Origin: Clostridia bacterium | Lineage (GTDB): Bacteria > Bacillota > Clostridia > Oscillospirales > CAG-272 | Direction: 5' to 3' | Length of the DNA: 56,573 nucleotides | Assembly: GCA_017443595.1 (NCBI GenBank) | Contig: JAFSYU010000053.1 | Location: 1-56,573, forward strand | In this document: one piece after another, positions 1 to 7,586 of the stretch | Layout: the number at the start of each line of letters is the position of its first letter | Position numbering within the stretch: the stretch's first letter is position 1 | Notes under the pieces: model-generated | Told to the model about the DNA's origin: nothing | Databases searched by the model: none | Seen by the model: the letters and a program-made list of their open reading frames with translations, nothing else | Translations under genes and position numbers: made by a program

Positions 1-677
1 ATGCTGCTGCTGCTACCGCTGCTCTCGCGGCTGGTCAGAACGTAGTTCTCGGCGGAGATATAGCTGTAAGCGGTCCTCAGGCTATAGACGGTGCTGTTCT
101 TGACGGTAACGGCAAAACAATAACAGTTTCCAACACAGGCTCTGACTGCGGTCTTAACGCAAAGAGTGGTGAGATAAAGAATGTTACTGTTGTTGGTTCA
201 GGTCGTGGTATCGGCACTGGTTCTTCCGGCACATACGGAATGAACGGTGATCTTTACATAGATAATGTTACTGTTAATGGACCTACTTATGGTATTAACA
301 TAGGTAAAGGTAATGGCAACAAAGTTATCGTAACTGATTCAACCATTAACGGTTGGAACAGCATTGCCGGTGCAGAAGCAACATTTACAAACTGCACTTT
401 TGGTAAAGCAACTCAGGGCAATGGGGCTAACTACAACACATGGGCTATATACAACACAATTACATTCAAAGATTGTGCGTTTGATGCTGGATATTCATTC
501 TTTGGAAGATCATCTTCTACCGGCATAATTACTCTCACAAACTGCACGCATGGCGGCACTGCCGTAACAGCTGCAAACTTTGCAACACTGTTTGATACTC
601 CTCACGATACTGACTTTGATTACATTGCAAACCAGATGACCGTTATTGTTGACGGTACTCAGGTTCAGTTCAACTAA
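1..677 (+). CDS. beta-helix repeat surface protein, 5' truncated
   Basis: The frame is open from base 3, so the true start lies left of the window; about 224 codons remain, ending at TAA 675-677. The translation is rich in Asn, Gly, Thr and Val. It opens with an Ala-rich stretch (AAAATAALAAGQN) and then repeats short strand-turn units such as 'VLDGNGKTITVSN', 'GLNAKSGEIKNVTVV' and 'YIDNVTVNGPTYG'. This is the look of a right-handed parallel beta-helix (pectate-lyase-like fold), as found in many secreted adhesins and polysaccharide-binding proteins. No catalytic motif or cell-wall anchor is visible in the remaining part, so I make no enzymatic claim. The next gene also encodes an exported protein, so a surface-protein locus is likely. 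Family assignment is by composition and spacing only. Confidence 0.6.
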   Translation, partial: AAAATAALAAGQNVVLGGDIAVSGPQAIDGAVLDGNGKTITVSNTGSDCGLNAKSGEIKNVTVVGSGRGIGTGSSGTYGMNGDLYIDNVTVNGPTYGINIGKGNGNKVIVTDSTINGWNSIAGAEATFTNCTFGKATQGNGANYNTWAIYNTITFKDCAFDAGYSFFGRSSSTGIITLTNCTHGGTAVTAANFATLFDTPHDTDFDYIANQMTVIVDGTQVQFN

Positions 678-700
678 TCTGAAAGTATTTTAAACCTAAT

Positions 701-734
701 TTCCCCCCGCCTGTCCATGGGCGGGCGGGGGGAA
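701..734. terminator. GC-rich hairpin after the beta-helix gene
   Basis: A perfect 11-bp inverted repeat (TTCCCCCCGCC at 701-711 with its complement at 724-734) starts 23 bases after the stop codon. The stem is very strong, but only a weak T stretch follows, so efficiency as an intrinsic terminator is uncertain. Confidence 0.5.
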
Positions 735-886
735 TATCTGCTTGTATGAAAGCGCTAATACAGGCGACCCCAATAAAATAATAATCAGCTCCGGCGGGGG
801 CGCCCTCGCCGGAGCCGTAACCAAAGGGCATAAGCTCACGTTTGCGCCTTTCGGTTACGCAGATCTTAAAGAAAGGAAGCATTTTT
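735..886 (+). promoter_or_regulatory. structured leader of the SipW-type gene
   Basis: This gap holds two further inverted repeats. GCTCCGGCG at 788-796 pairs with CGCCGGAGC at 807-815. Directly after it CGTAACC (816-822) can pair with GGTTACG (853-859) around a loop, with AAAGG/CCTTT extending the stem imperfectly. Together they would give the transcript two stacked hairpins ending about 11 nt before the ribosome site GAAAGGAAG (871-879). It matches no riboswitch consensus that I recognise. It may be a processed leader or simply the end of the upstream transcript. Confidence 0.35.
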
Positions 887-1411
887 ATGCGCAGCTGTCA
901 AAACTCCGCGCAACAAACGCGATTCAATGGAAAAAAATGCATGACACGCATCATACTGTCGATAATTTCAATTATCCTCTGTACTGCCGCGCTGTCTGCT
1001 TCTACATACGCATGGTACCTTCTCTCCATAACCTCCGGTACAAACACCGTCAGAACGGGGGACTATAAACTGACGGGATCGTTTAATGTTAATTATCCCG
1101 TAAACGCGCAGATGTCAACCAATACAGTAAAAAATATATCAAGTGTTGCAAACGGTACATATCCATTGCATTTAGAGCCGGACAGCGGGTCTTACACCAC
1201 AGGTTATGCGATACTGACTTTTACAGATACATCGGAAACGCCGAAAACGTCGGTCTACTACGTTTCCGTAGGGACAGGTATAGATTTGAATATTACGACC
1301 CCGGATTTGTCAAACCTTGAGATCAAGGCTCATTGGGGAGTTCCGACCAATTACAACGTAACCGAAGCACAGATCGTGTCAGGAACGACGCTGACGGTAG
1401 TTTTTAACTGA
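887..1411 (+). CDS. SipW-dependent-type signal peptide protein (TasA-like), 174 aa
   Basis: The ATG at 887 follows GAAAGGAAG with 7 nt spacing; an in-frame TTG at 842 has no ribosome site and is less likely. A hydrophobic leader (residues about 20-42) ends in 'LSASTYAWYLLS', followed by a 'TSGTNTVRTGDYKL' strand. This is close to the signal and first strand of TasA, camelysin and other substrates of the SipW-type signal peptidase in Firmicutes ('TYAWF...SGNNTI' pattern). The rest is Thr/Ser/Asn-rich beta sequence ending in 'TLTVVFN', without Cys or a sortase motif. Known relatives form extracellular fibres or matrix; here that role is inferred. No sipW-like peptidase is seen in this window. 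A repeat-embedded terminator follows 12 bases after the stop. Confidence 0.6.
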   Translation: MRSCQNSAQQTRFNGKKCMTRIILSIISIILCTAALSASTYAWYLLSITSGTNTVRTGDYKLTGSFNVNYPVNAQMSTNTVKNISSVANGTYPLHLEPDSGSYTTGYAILTFTDTSETPKTSVYYVSVGTGIDLNITTPDLSNLEIKAHWGVPTNYNVTEAQIVSGTTLTVVFN

Positions 1412-1423
1412 ATATAAAACACA

Positions 1424-1448
1424 GAGCGGCAGTATGCCGTTCTTTTTT
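1424..1448 (+). terminator. terminator of the SipW-type gene, first unit of the repeat array
   Basis: GAGCGGCA (1424-1431) pairs with TGCCGTTC (1435-1442, one G-U) and is followed by six T. Near-identical copies recur at 1625 and 1829 inside the array. Confidence 0.75.
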
Positions 1449-2000
1449 ATGCGGGTGATCGGTGACCGCCTCTACCGCACGAGTCGTCAAGGCGCCGACC
1501 CCTACCGGATCCGTATCTTTCGGCGGGAGCAAGCCCCCGCCCTACCGGTAGGCGTAATCCGTAATTGCGTGACACCTTCTCCAAAGGAGAAGGTAAAACA
1601 AAAACTGCTTTGTCTTCACTCTGAGAGCGGCAGTTTGCCGCTCTTTTTTATGCGGGCGATCGGTGACCGCCTCTACCGCACGGGTCGTCGAGGCGCCGAC
1701 CCCTACCGGATCCATATCTTTCGGCGGGAGCAAGCCCCCGCCCTACCGGTAGGCGTAATCCGTAATTGCGTGACACCTTCTCCAAAGGAGAAGGTAAAAC
1801 AAAAACTGCTTTTTTGTCTTCACTCTGAGAGCGGCAGTTTGCCGCTCTTTTTTATGCGGGTGATCGGTGACCGCCTCTACCGCACGGGTCGTCGAGGCGC
1901 CGACCCCTACCGGATCCGTATCTTTCGGCGGGAGCAAGCCCCCGCCCTACCGGTAGGCGTAATCCGTAATTGCGTGACACCTTATCCCAAAGGAGAATGC
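1424..2000. repeat. three tandem copies of a ~200 bp palindromic intergenic repeat
   Basis: Units start at 1424, 1625 and 1829 (periods 201 and 204 bp; the third is truncated near 2000). Each unit carries the same series of inverted repeats: the GAGCGGCA...TGCCGCTC terminator with its T run, GCGGGTGATCGGTGACCGC, GTCGTCGAGGCGCCGAC, TACCGGATCCGTA, GGCGGGAGCAAGCCCCCGCC, TACCGGTA and TTCTCCAAAGGAGAA. Copies differ at few positions, so the amplification is recent. The whole 1412-2088 gap holds no other gene. Reading frames stay open through all copies on both strands because both periods are multiples of three, but I see no ribosome site or protein signal and treat them as by-products. Related fragments occur in lysS (4006-4060) and possibly near 11771. 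Confidence 0.85.
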
Positions 2001-2009
2001 AAATAAAAA

Positions 2010-2042
2010 CCTTGCGATATTCAGACCGCAAGGCTTTTTATT
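2010..2042. terminator. bidirectional terminator between repeat array and histidine phosphatase
   Basis: CCTTGCG (2010-2016) pairs with CGCAAGG (2027-2033). A T run follows on the plus strand and an A run (2001-2009) precedes it, so it also works for the minus-strand gene ending at 2089. Confidence 0.75.
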
Positions 2043-2088
2043 ATAATCAAATCAATAAAGTTCGCGCCGGCGGATCGTCATAAAACGA

Positions 2089-3468
2089 TCAGGCTGCAGC
2101 TTTCACACCGTATTTTGATATAAGCTTGTCATACTCCGATATAGAGCTGTCAAATCTGCCTTTGATATCAGATATCGAATACAGACCGTCTTCGTTTTTG
2201 TTAAGTCCGCTCAAAGTGATCGGGAAAACCACGGGTGAGTGTTCGAGATCGAGCATATAAAGATCACGAAGCTGTTCTACGCTTTGATACACAAGATCTA
2301 CTGAAATAAACTTCCCACCGCTTGCGTTGCTCCATTTTGAGAAAACGAGTTTGCAGCCGATAGGAGTTTTCTTTTCAATGGCTTGCGGCAGATCGTATTC
2401 TTCGACGCCGAGCGCGGCAAGCACGCTTCCGACGTTGGAATCATGACCGCACAGGAATGTAAACCTGCGTTCTTCTGTGTTCAGCTCTTTATCTATTTCC
2501 AAAAGAAGCGGGTGCGCAACGTTTACGGATACCAGCGGCGCTGTAAACAGAACGTCGCCGTATACGTCTTTGATCTCGCTTATCTCTTTCCACTGTTTTT
2601 CCGTAAGCGTTTTTCCGAAAGCGGCTTTTATATCGTCGCTTTCTTCATAGTATTGAAGAACAAGCGCGTCGCTGATCGAGCAGGCGGTCTTGAGAGAGCC
2701 GCTCATACCCGGTTCCGCGTTTGCTTCAAGCTTCAAAGTAAGATCGTCCGTTACGAGTTTTGTTACCGTGCCGTCTTTCCACGCTTTTGATTTTTCTATA
2801 TCTATAACGTCGGACACAAGCGAATAGTTATCTTCAAGCCCTTTTATCGTACCGTCAAACAGCTGACGTATCTGTGCCTCGGCGTCCTTTTTATATTCGT
2901 CTGACACAAAAGTAAGCTGAGGCGTGAACACCGGATCCATTTTATCAAATTCCATGTGATATTCTACGTCGATATTGGACGTCGGAAGCAGACCGGCGCT
3001 GAAATATTCGGCGGTAGCGATCGTACGCTGTTTTGAATTCGCATATATGCGTACTTCCTCGCCTTCGGGTCTGTAATTAGACTGGATAAGCCCTTCTTTT
3101 TCCATCCATTTGTGGAAATACTGCCCCATAAGCGTTTCGGACGCGCCGCCGCGGAGAGAGAGTTCACTCGGGTCGGACGACCAGTTGAACCATTCGTAAG
3201 GCGTGACCGTTCCGAGAAGCGAATCGCCGCCGCTGAGCGGAGAACGGATATTGTGTCTGCTAAGTACGACGACCTGTTCAAGCGTGTATCCGTCGTGCGA
3301 AAGCGAGTAAGTATTTGACTTTGTTTTTGCGGCGTTTTGTTCTTCTTTTTTGCCCAAAGCTCCTGCCCAGAACAGGCACTGTATGAAAAGCACCGCGACA
3401 AGTACGATCGAAACGGCAATAAATAAAGCTTTGTACGTTTTTGTTGATAGTTTTGTTGTTTCAGTCAT
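2089..3468 (-). CDS. membrane-anchored histidine-type phosphatase (histidine acid phosphatase family)
   Basis: The 459-aa protein starts at the ATG preceded by AAAGGATCAGG; a longer TTG start at 3513 would crowd the lysS stop. Residues about 14-37 form one membrane segment, so the catalytic part is outside the cell. The branch-2 histidine phosphatase signature 'RHNIRSP' (Arg71-His72) supplies the phospho-accepting His. The second motif 'CGHDSN' near residues 341-345 supplies the acid/base Asp of the HAP/phytase/glucose-1-phosphatase family. Between them lies the usual helical cap. The substrate cannot be read from sequence; sugar phosphates, inositol phosphates or other phosphomonoesters are candidates. 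It is the last gene of the greA-lysS run, with about 48 bp between it and lysS, and has its own strong ribosome site. Confidence 0.8.
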   Translation of the reverse strand: MTETTKLSTKTYKALFIAVSIVLVAVLFIQCLFWAGALGKKEEQNAAKTKSNTYSLSHDGYTLEQVVVLSRHNIRSPLSGGDSLLGTVTPYEWFNWSSDPSELSLRGGASETLMGQYFHKWMEKEGLIQSNYRPEGEEVRIYANSKQRTIATAEYFSAGLLPTSNIDVEYHMEFDKMDPVFTPQLTFVSDEYKKDAEAQIRQLFDGTIKGLEDNYSLVSDVIDIEKSKAWKDGTVTKLVTDDLTLKLEANAEPGMSGSLKTACSISDALVLQYYEESDDIKAAFGKTLTEKQWKEISEIKDVYGDVLFTAPLVSVNVAHPLLLEIDKELNTEERRFTFLCGHDSNVGSVLAALGVEEYDLPQAIEKKTPIGCKLVFSKWSNASGGKFISVDLVYQSVEQLRDLYMLDLEHSPVVFPITLSGLNKNEDGLYSISDIKGRFDSSISEYDKLISKYGVKAAA

Positions 3469-3516
3469 ATTCCTGATCCTTTTCGATTTATTCCGGAACG
3501 TGAAATTAGTCAAAAA

Positions 3517-5586
3517 TCAATACAATTTAGCGCCGGCGGGGATGTGCGGGTCTACCTGAAGCAGATGCAGTTTTTCTTCGTCGCCTTCTTTATGGACGGC
3601 GGAGATTAGCATACCGCAGGATTCTATTCCCATCATCGCGCGCGGCGGCAGATTGGTTATCGCTATGCAGGTCTTGCCTATAAGCTGTTCCGGCTCGTAG
3701 AAAGCGTGAATACCGCTTAAAATGGTGCGATTCGTGCCTGTTCCGTCGTCGAGAGTGAACTTCAGGAGTTTCTTTGACTTCGGTACGGCCTCGCACGCGA
3801 GGACTTTGACCGCTCTGAAATCGGACTTCTGGAAAGTCTCGAAATCAACGTAATCGGAAAACAGCGGCTCGATCTGGACGTTAGAAAAATCGGGTTTTTC
3901 GCTCGATATTATCGGCGCGCCTTCTATCGCGGGCGCGGCTTCCTGCGCTGCCTTGCAAGCCTCCTGAGAGGAGCAGGTAAAGCAGGCGCAGTTAAAATCG
4001 GAAGTCTGCGGGTCGTCGAGGGCGCCGTTCGGGTCGTCGTGGGCGCCGACCCCTACCGACTCGGAGCCGGTTTTCTGAGATTTCATCGTCGGGAAGAGAA
4101 GTACGTCGCGGATCGCGGCGGAATTTGTGAAGAGCATACAGAGTCTGTCTATACCGTAGCCGATACCGCCTGTGGGAGGCATACCGATCTCAAGGGCGTT
4201 TAAGAAATCTTCGTCCGTGTGGTTTGCTTCCTCGTCGCCTGCCGCGGCTAAAGCGTCCTGCTCGGCAAAGCGGGCGCGCTGATCTATCGGGTCGTTTAAC
4301 TCGGAATATGCGTTGCACATTTCCCAGCCGTTCATAAACATCTCAAAACGCTCAACGTAATCGGGATCTTCGGGTTTGCGCTTTGTCAGAGGTGAAATTT
4401 CTATCGGGTGATCCATTACGAACGTCGGCTGTATAAGATGCTCTTCAACGTATTCTTCAAAGAACAGATTGAGTATATCGCCTTTTTTGTGGCGCTCTTC
4501 ATACGCTATGTTATGCGCTTTTGCAAGCTCTCTTGCCTGCGTTAGCGTCTTTACTTCTCTGAAATCAACGCCGGAATACTGCTTTACCGCGTCAAGCATC
4601 GTGATTCTTGCAAACGGTTTGTCAAGATCCATTTCAATGCCGTTGTACGTGACTGTGCCTGTGCCCAATACCTCGTGCGCTATATGGCGGAACAGATTTT
4701 CCGTAAGGTCCATCATTCCGTGATAATCCGTGTACGCCTGGTATAATTCCATCAGTGTAAATTCGGGATTGTGACGTGTGTCTATACCTTCGTTTCTGAA
4801 AACTCTGCCTATTTCATATACCTTTTCAAGGCCGCCGACGATAAGGCGCTTTAAGTAAAGTTCAAGCGATATACGGAGTTTGAAATCTTCATCCAGGGCG
4901 TTGAAATGCGTTTCAAACGGTCTTGCGGCGGCGCCGCCGGCGTTAGAAACGAGCATAGGCGTTTCCACCTCTATAAATCCCTGACCGTTAAGATAATTTC
5001 TTATGCTGCTTATGATACGGGATCTGTTTATGAGCGTTTCCTTTGATTCGCCGTTCATTATAAGATCGACGTAGCGCTGACGGTAGCGCATATCCGTGTT
5101 TGTGAGCCCGTGGAATTTTTCGGGCAGCGGACGCAGGCTCTTAGATAAGAGAACTACCTTTGTCGCGTGGATGGACGGCTCGCCCATTTTGGTGACGAAA
5201 GGCGTGCCTTCAATACCGACTATGTCGCCTATATCGAGCTTTTTGAATTCCGCGTAAGGTTCCTCGCCCACGTTGTCGCGCGCGACGTACGCCTGTATCT
5301 CACCCTTTAAGTCCTGTATATGGCAGAAAGAGGCTTTGCCCATAACGCGCTTTGACATAAGTCTTCCGGCAACGGATACGGTTTCAGAACCGGTAAAGGT
5401 CTTGTAAGTATGCGTTTCCGGATCGCAGTCGCCCGTTATATCCGCGCTGTGATGCGTTACGTTGTATTTTGTTATTGTAAACGGATCCTTTCCCGCCGCC
5501 TGCATATCCGCCAGCTTCTGACGGCGAACGGCAAGTATATCGGAAAGCTCCTCTGTGTTATTTACGTTGTTCTGGTTATCGCTCAT
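3517..5586 (-). CDS. lysS: lysyl-tRNA synthetase, class II, with C-terminal MetRS-beta-like tRNA-binding domain
   Basis: Charges tRNA-Lys with lysine in the cytoplasm. Order of parts: N-terminal OB anticodon domain (about 60-160), class II catalytic core with motif 2 'FRNEGIDTRHNPEFT' and motif 3 'GGIGYGIDRL', ending near residue 505. A linker follows, then an EMAPII/MetRS-C type OB domain (about 580-689) with 'LLKFTLDDG' and 'ANLPPRAMMG-like' features ('TNLPPRAMMGIESCGMLI'). At 689 aa it is about 190 longer than plain LysRS. The linker holds a Cys cluster (533, 535, 538, 544). Residues 510-527 (SVGVGAHDDPNGALDDPQ) are encoded by sequence matching the intergenic repeat at 1424-2000. It lies one base after greA, so it is cotranscribed with it; its own ribosome site is weak, suggesting coupling. 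Confidence 0.93.
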   Translation of the reverse strand: MSDNQNNVNNTEELSDILAVRRQKLADMQAAGKDPFTITKYNVTHHSADITGDCDPETHTYKTFTGSETVSVAGRLMSKRVMGKASFCHIQDLKGEIQAYVARDNVGEEPYAEFKKLDIGDIVGIEGTPFVTKMGEPSIHATKVVLLSKSLRPLPEKFHGLTNTDMRYRQRYVDLIMNGESKETLINRSRIISSIRNYLNGQGFIEVETPMLVSNAGGAAARPFETHFNALDEDFKLRISLELYLKRLIVGGLEKVYEIGRVFRNEGIDTRHNPEFTLMELYQAYTDYHGMMDLTENLFRHIAHEVLGTGTVTYNGIEMDLDKPFARITMLDAVKQYSGVDFREVKTLTQARELAKAHNIAYEERHKKGDILNLFFEEYVEEHLIQPTFVMDHPIEISPLTKRKPEDPDYVERFEMFMNGWEMCNAYSELNDPIDQRARFAEQDALAAAGDEEANHTDEDFLNALEIGMPPTGGIGYGIDRLCMLFTNSAAIRDVLLFPTMKSQKTGSESVGVGAHDDPNGALDDPQTSDFNCACFTCSSQEACKAAQEAAPAIEGAPIISSEKPDFSNVQIEPLFSDYVDFETFQKSDFRAVKVLACEAVPKSKKLLKFTLDDGTGTNRTILSGIHAFYEPEQLIGKTCIAITNLPPRAMMGIESCGMLISAVHKEGDEEKLHLLQVDPHIPAGAKLY
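4006..4060. repeat. fragment of the palindromic repeat inside lysS
   Basis: On the plus strand the segment reads GGGTCGTCGAGGGCGCCG followed by GGGTCGTCGTGGGCGCCGA and CCCCTACCG. The array units at 1424-2000 contain GGGTCGTCGAGGCGCCGACC plus CCTACCGG. The match covers the inter-domain linker of LysRS and keeps the frame. Confidence 0.7.
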
Positions 5587-5587
5587 T

Positions 5588-6070
5588 TTATTCTTTGCTC
5601 TTTTCTATTTTTTCAATTATTATGGTAAGATCACGTCTGGGAAGATGAACTGTCACTTTGTCTCCCGTTTTTGCGCCGATTATGGCTTTGCCTATGGGAG
5701 AAGTGTCTGATATTTTATTTGCAAACGGGTCAGCTTCAGTTGAGCCGACAAGCATATAATCCGTTTTAGTGCCTTTGTCAACGTCTTTTACGGTAACTGT
5801 GACGCCTACGCTTACTCTGTCCTGAGTCACGTCCTCGCTCGATACGACGCGGATGTGTTTGAGCATCTGCTCAAGCTCGGTAATTCTGCCTTCTACCTGC
5901 GCCTGTTCCGTTCTTGCAGCCTCGTATTCGCTGTTTTCGGATAAGTCACCGAATTCTTTTGCCGTTTTTATAGCGTCTTTGACTTCCTGTTTTTTTACGG
6001 TTTTAAGATAATTGAGCTCATCCTCAAGTTTTTTAAGTCCTTCTTCTGTTACGGTTATCTGTTCGTGCAT
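5588..6070 (-). CDS. greA: transcription elongation factor GreA
   Basis: The 160-aa protein has the two-part GreA layout: an N-terminal antiparallel coiled coil (residues 1-75) with the conserved tip 'AKEFGDLSENSEYEAAR', whose acidic residues enter the RNA polymerase secondary channel, and a C-terminal FKBP-like domain ending in 'SPIGKAIIGAKTGDKVTV'. It rescues backtracked RNA polymerase by stimulating transcript cleavage. The ATG follows GAGGAG at good spacing. It sits 18 bp after ctpA and one base before lysS, the common Firmicutes greA-lysS pairing. Confidence 0.96.
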   Translation of the reverse strand: MHEQITVTEEGLKKLEDELNYLKTVKKQEVKDAIKTAKEFGDLSENSEYEAARTEQAQVEGRITELEQMLKHIRVVSSEDVTQDRVSVGVTVTVKDVDKGTKTDYMLVGSTEADPFANKISDTSPIGKAIIGAKTGDKVTVHLPRRDLTIIIEKIEKSKE

Positions 6071-6088
6071 GGTTATATGCTCCTCTTA

Positions 6089-7462
6089 TTATTTTTCTTT
6101 TATTATCTCAATAGCTCTTCTGAGCTGATTGTCTGTTTCGTATGTCAATTTGTAGAAACTGATCTTCTTTGCTTCGGCGTCAAGTTCCACTATCTCGTCC
6201 GGGGTTATGCCTACGCCTTCAAAGTTATCGGATTTGGGCGGGTAGTAATGCTCCATTGAAATATAAACTACGGAGCCGTCGCTCAACTGATACGGCAGCG
6301 TTACCGTGCCTTTGCCGTACGTTTGCGTTCCTATTATTGTTGCGTAATCAAAATCCTTAAGAGCTGAAGTAAACAGCTCCGCGGCTGACGCGGTTTGACC
6401 GTTTACCAAAACTACCATAGGCATTTGCAGACAGGAAGCGTCAGACACGTATTCATCCCATACGCCCTGCGCGTTGACTCTTCTGACGACAACGCCTTCC
6501 GGCAAGATATAATCGAGCACCGCCTGGACCGACGTGAGCAGTCCGCCTGGATTGTTTCTTAAATCAAATACTATGCGGTCGCATCCGGCTTCCGCCGCTT
6601 CCATAACGACGGCTTTAAGTTCCGTCGGGGTGGTGGAGTAGAAGTTCGTTATGCCTATGACCGCTACCTCGCCGTAAGCTTTGAACGTTACCGTCCTGAC
6701 TTTGAATTCGCGGCGTTCCGATTCTATTTGAAGCGTCTGCTCGTAATTGTCTCCGCGTTTTACCGTCAGCTTTGCTTTCGTTCCCGCTTCGCCCTTGACG
6801 GCGGATACTCCGGCGTTATATCCAAGCTCGGATACGGCTTTTCCGTCTACCTCGACTATAAGGTCGCCGATCTCTATTCCGGCTTCCTCGGCGGGCGAGC
6901 CCTCGTAAACATATACGATCTCTATCGCCTGCATTGCCGAGTTCCATATAACGGTCGCTCCAATGCCTTTTGTATCAGCGTTAAGACTGCTTGTATATTC
7001 CGCGTACTCTTCCGGCGTCATATACGAGCCGTATTTGTCTCCCGCGCCGTATATATAGCCTTCTATAAGTCCGTTTATGAGATCGGTCTCGTCTATATCG
7101 TTAATATAGTAAGTGCGGTACAGCGTGTCCAGCTCCGTAAGCTTGCTGTCGGAGAAGCGTTCTTTTTCTATAGTAGCGAGTTTTTTATGATAGCTTTGAC
7201 GCACGGAAAGGAACGTTATCTGCGACGTCAGGACCGCGACAGCCAGAACTGCTATCACCGCCGCGAAAAGCGGTACTTTGAACGGCTTTTTGGGCGGCTT
7301 TTCGTCTTTTTCCTCCGCTTCCGGCTTATCTTCGGATTCTGTTTGTATAACGCTGTCGTTATAAGCATCCTGATCTTCTGTTTCCTTTTGCGTTATGACG
7401 TTTTCTTCCTCCGGACGGTTGTTTAACGTTTGATCCGTCCTAATATCATCAACATCCGACAT
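6089..7462 (-). CDS. S41 family C-terminal processing peptidase with PDZ domain
   Basis: CtpA/CtpB-type serine protease, 457 aa. An acidic cytoplasmic tail (1-60) precedes one membrane segment (about 63-85). Then come an N-terminal helical part, a PDZ domain near 'GSPAEEAGIEIGDLIVEVDG', and the protease core. The Ser-Lys dyad is visible as Ser359 in 'GQTASAAELF' and Lys384 in 'QTYGKGTVTLPY'. Family members trim exported proteins, often cell-wall hydrolases or sporulation regulators. It is separated from the M23 endopeptidase gene by 124 bp and followed by greA after 18 bp. A good ribosome site (GAAAGG) precedes the ATG. Its closeness to ftsEX and the M23 enzyme suggests, but does not prove, that it acts on that machinery. 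Confidence 0.9.
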   Translation of the reverse strand: MSDVDDIRTDQTLNNRPEEENVITQKETEDQDAYNDSVIQTESEDKPEAEEKDEKPPKKPFKVPLFAAVIAVLAVAVLTSQITFLSVRQSYHKKLATIEKERFSDSKLTELDTLYRTYYINDIDETDLINGLIEGYIYGAGDKYGSYMTPEEYAEYTSSLNADTKGIGATVIWNSAMQAIEIVYVYEGSPAEEAGIEIGDLIVEVDGKAVSELGYNAGVSAVKGEAGTKAKLTVKRGDNYEQTLQIESERREFKVRTVTFKAYGEVAVIGITNFYSTTPTELKAVVMEAAEAGCDRIVFDLRNNPGGLLTSVQAVLDYILPEGVVVRRVNAQGVWDEYVSDASCLQMPMVVLVNGQTASAAELFTSALKDFDYATIIGTQTYGKGTVTLPYQLSDGSVVYISMEHYYPPKSDNFEGVGITPDEIVELDAEAKKISFYKLTYETDNQLRRAIEIIKEK

Positions 7463-7586
7463 ATAATACCTTTCTGATTTTAATAAAATAATGAATTGAC
7501 GGACGCGGATTGTATGCCGCGCCCGTTTGACCGTGATCGACCGGTGTTTATAAAATATATCTGCCGTAAAAGATAAAACTTTTCTG
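7463..7586 (-). promoter_or_regulatory. gap with hairpin between M23 gene and ctpA-like gene
   Basis: The gap contains GGACGCGG...CCGCGCCC (around 7501-7526), an 8-bp imperfect stem with an ATTGTATG loop. It could be a terminator remnant or processing site. I see no convincing promoter for the protease gene here. Confidence 0.3.

Noticed and set aside
742..1068. 108-codon plus frame in the leader of the SipW-type gene
   Set aside because: Lacks a ribosome site and overlaps the better-supported gene in another frame.
1434..2006. 190-codon open frame across the repeat array
   Set aside because: No ribosome site, repeats itself with the DNA unit, and a similar frame exists on the other strand. 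It is explained by the unit length being a multiple of three.
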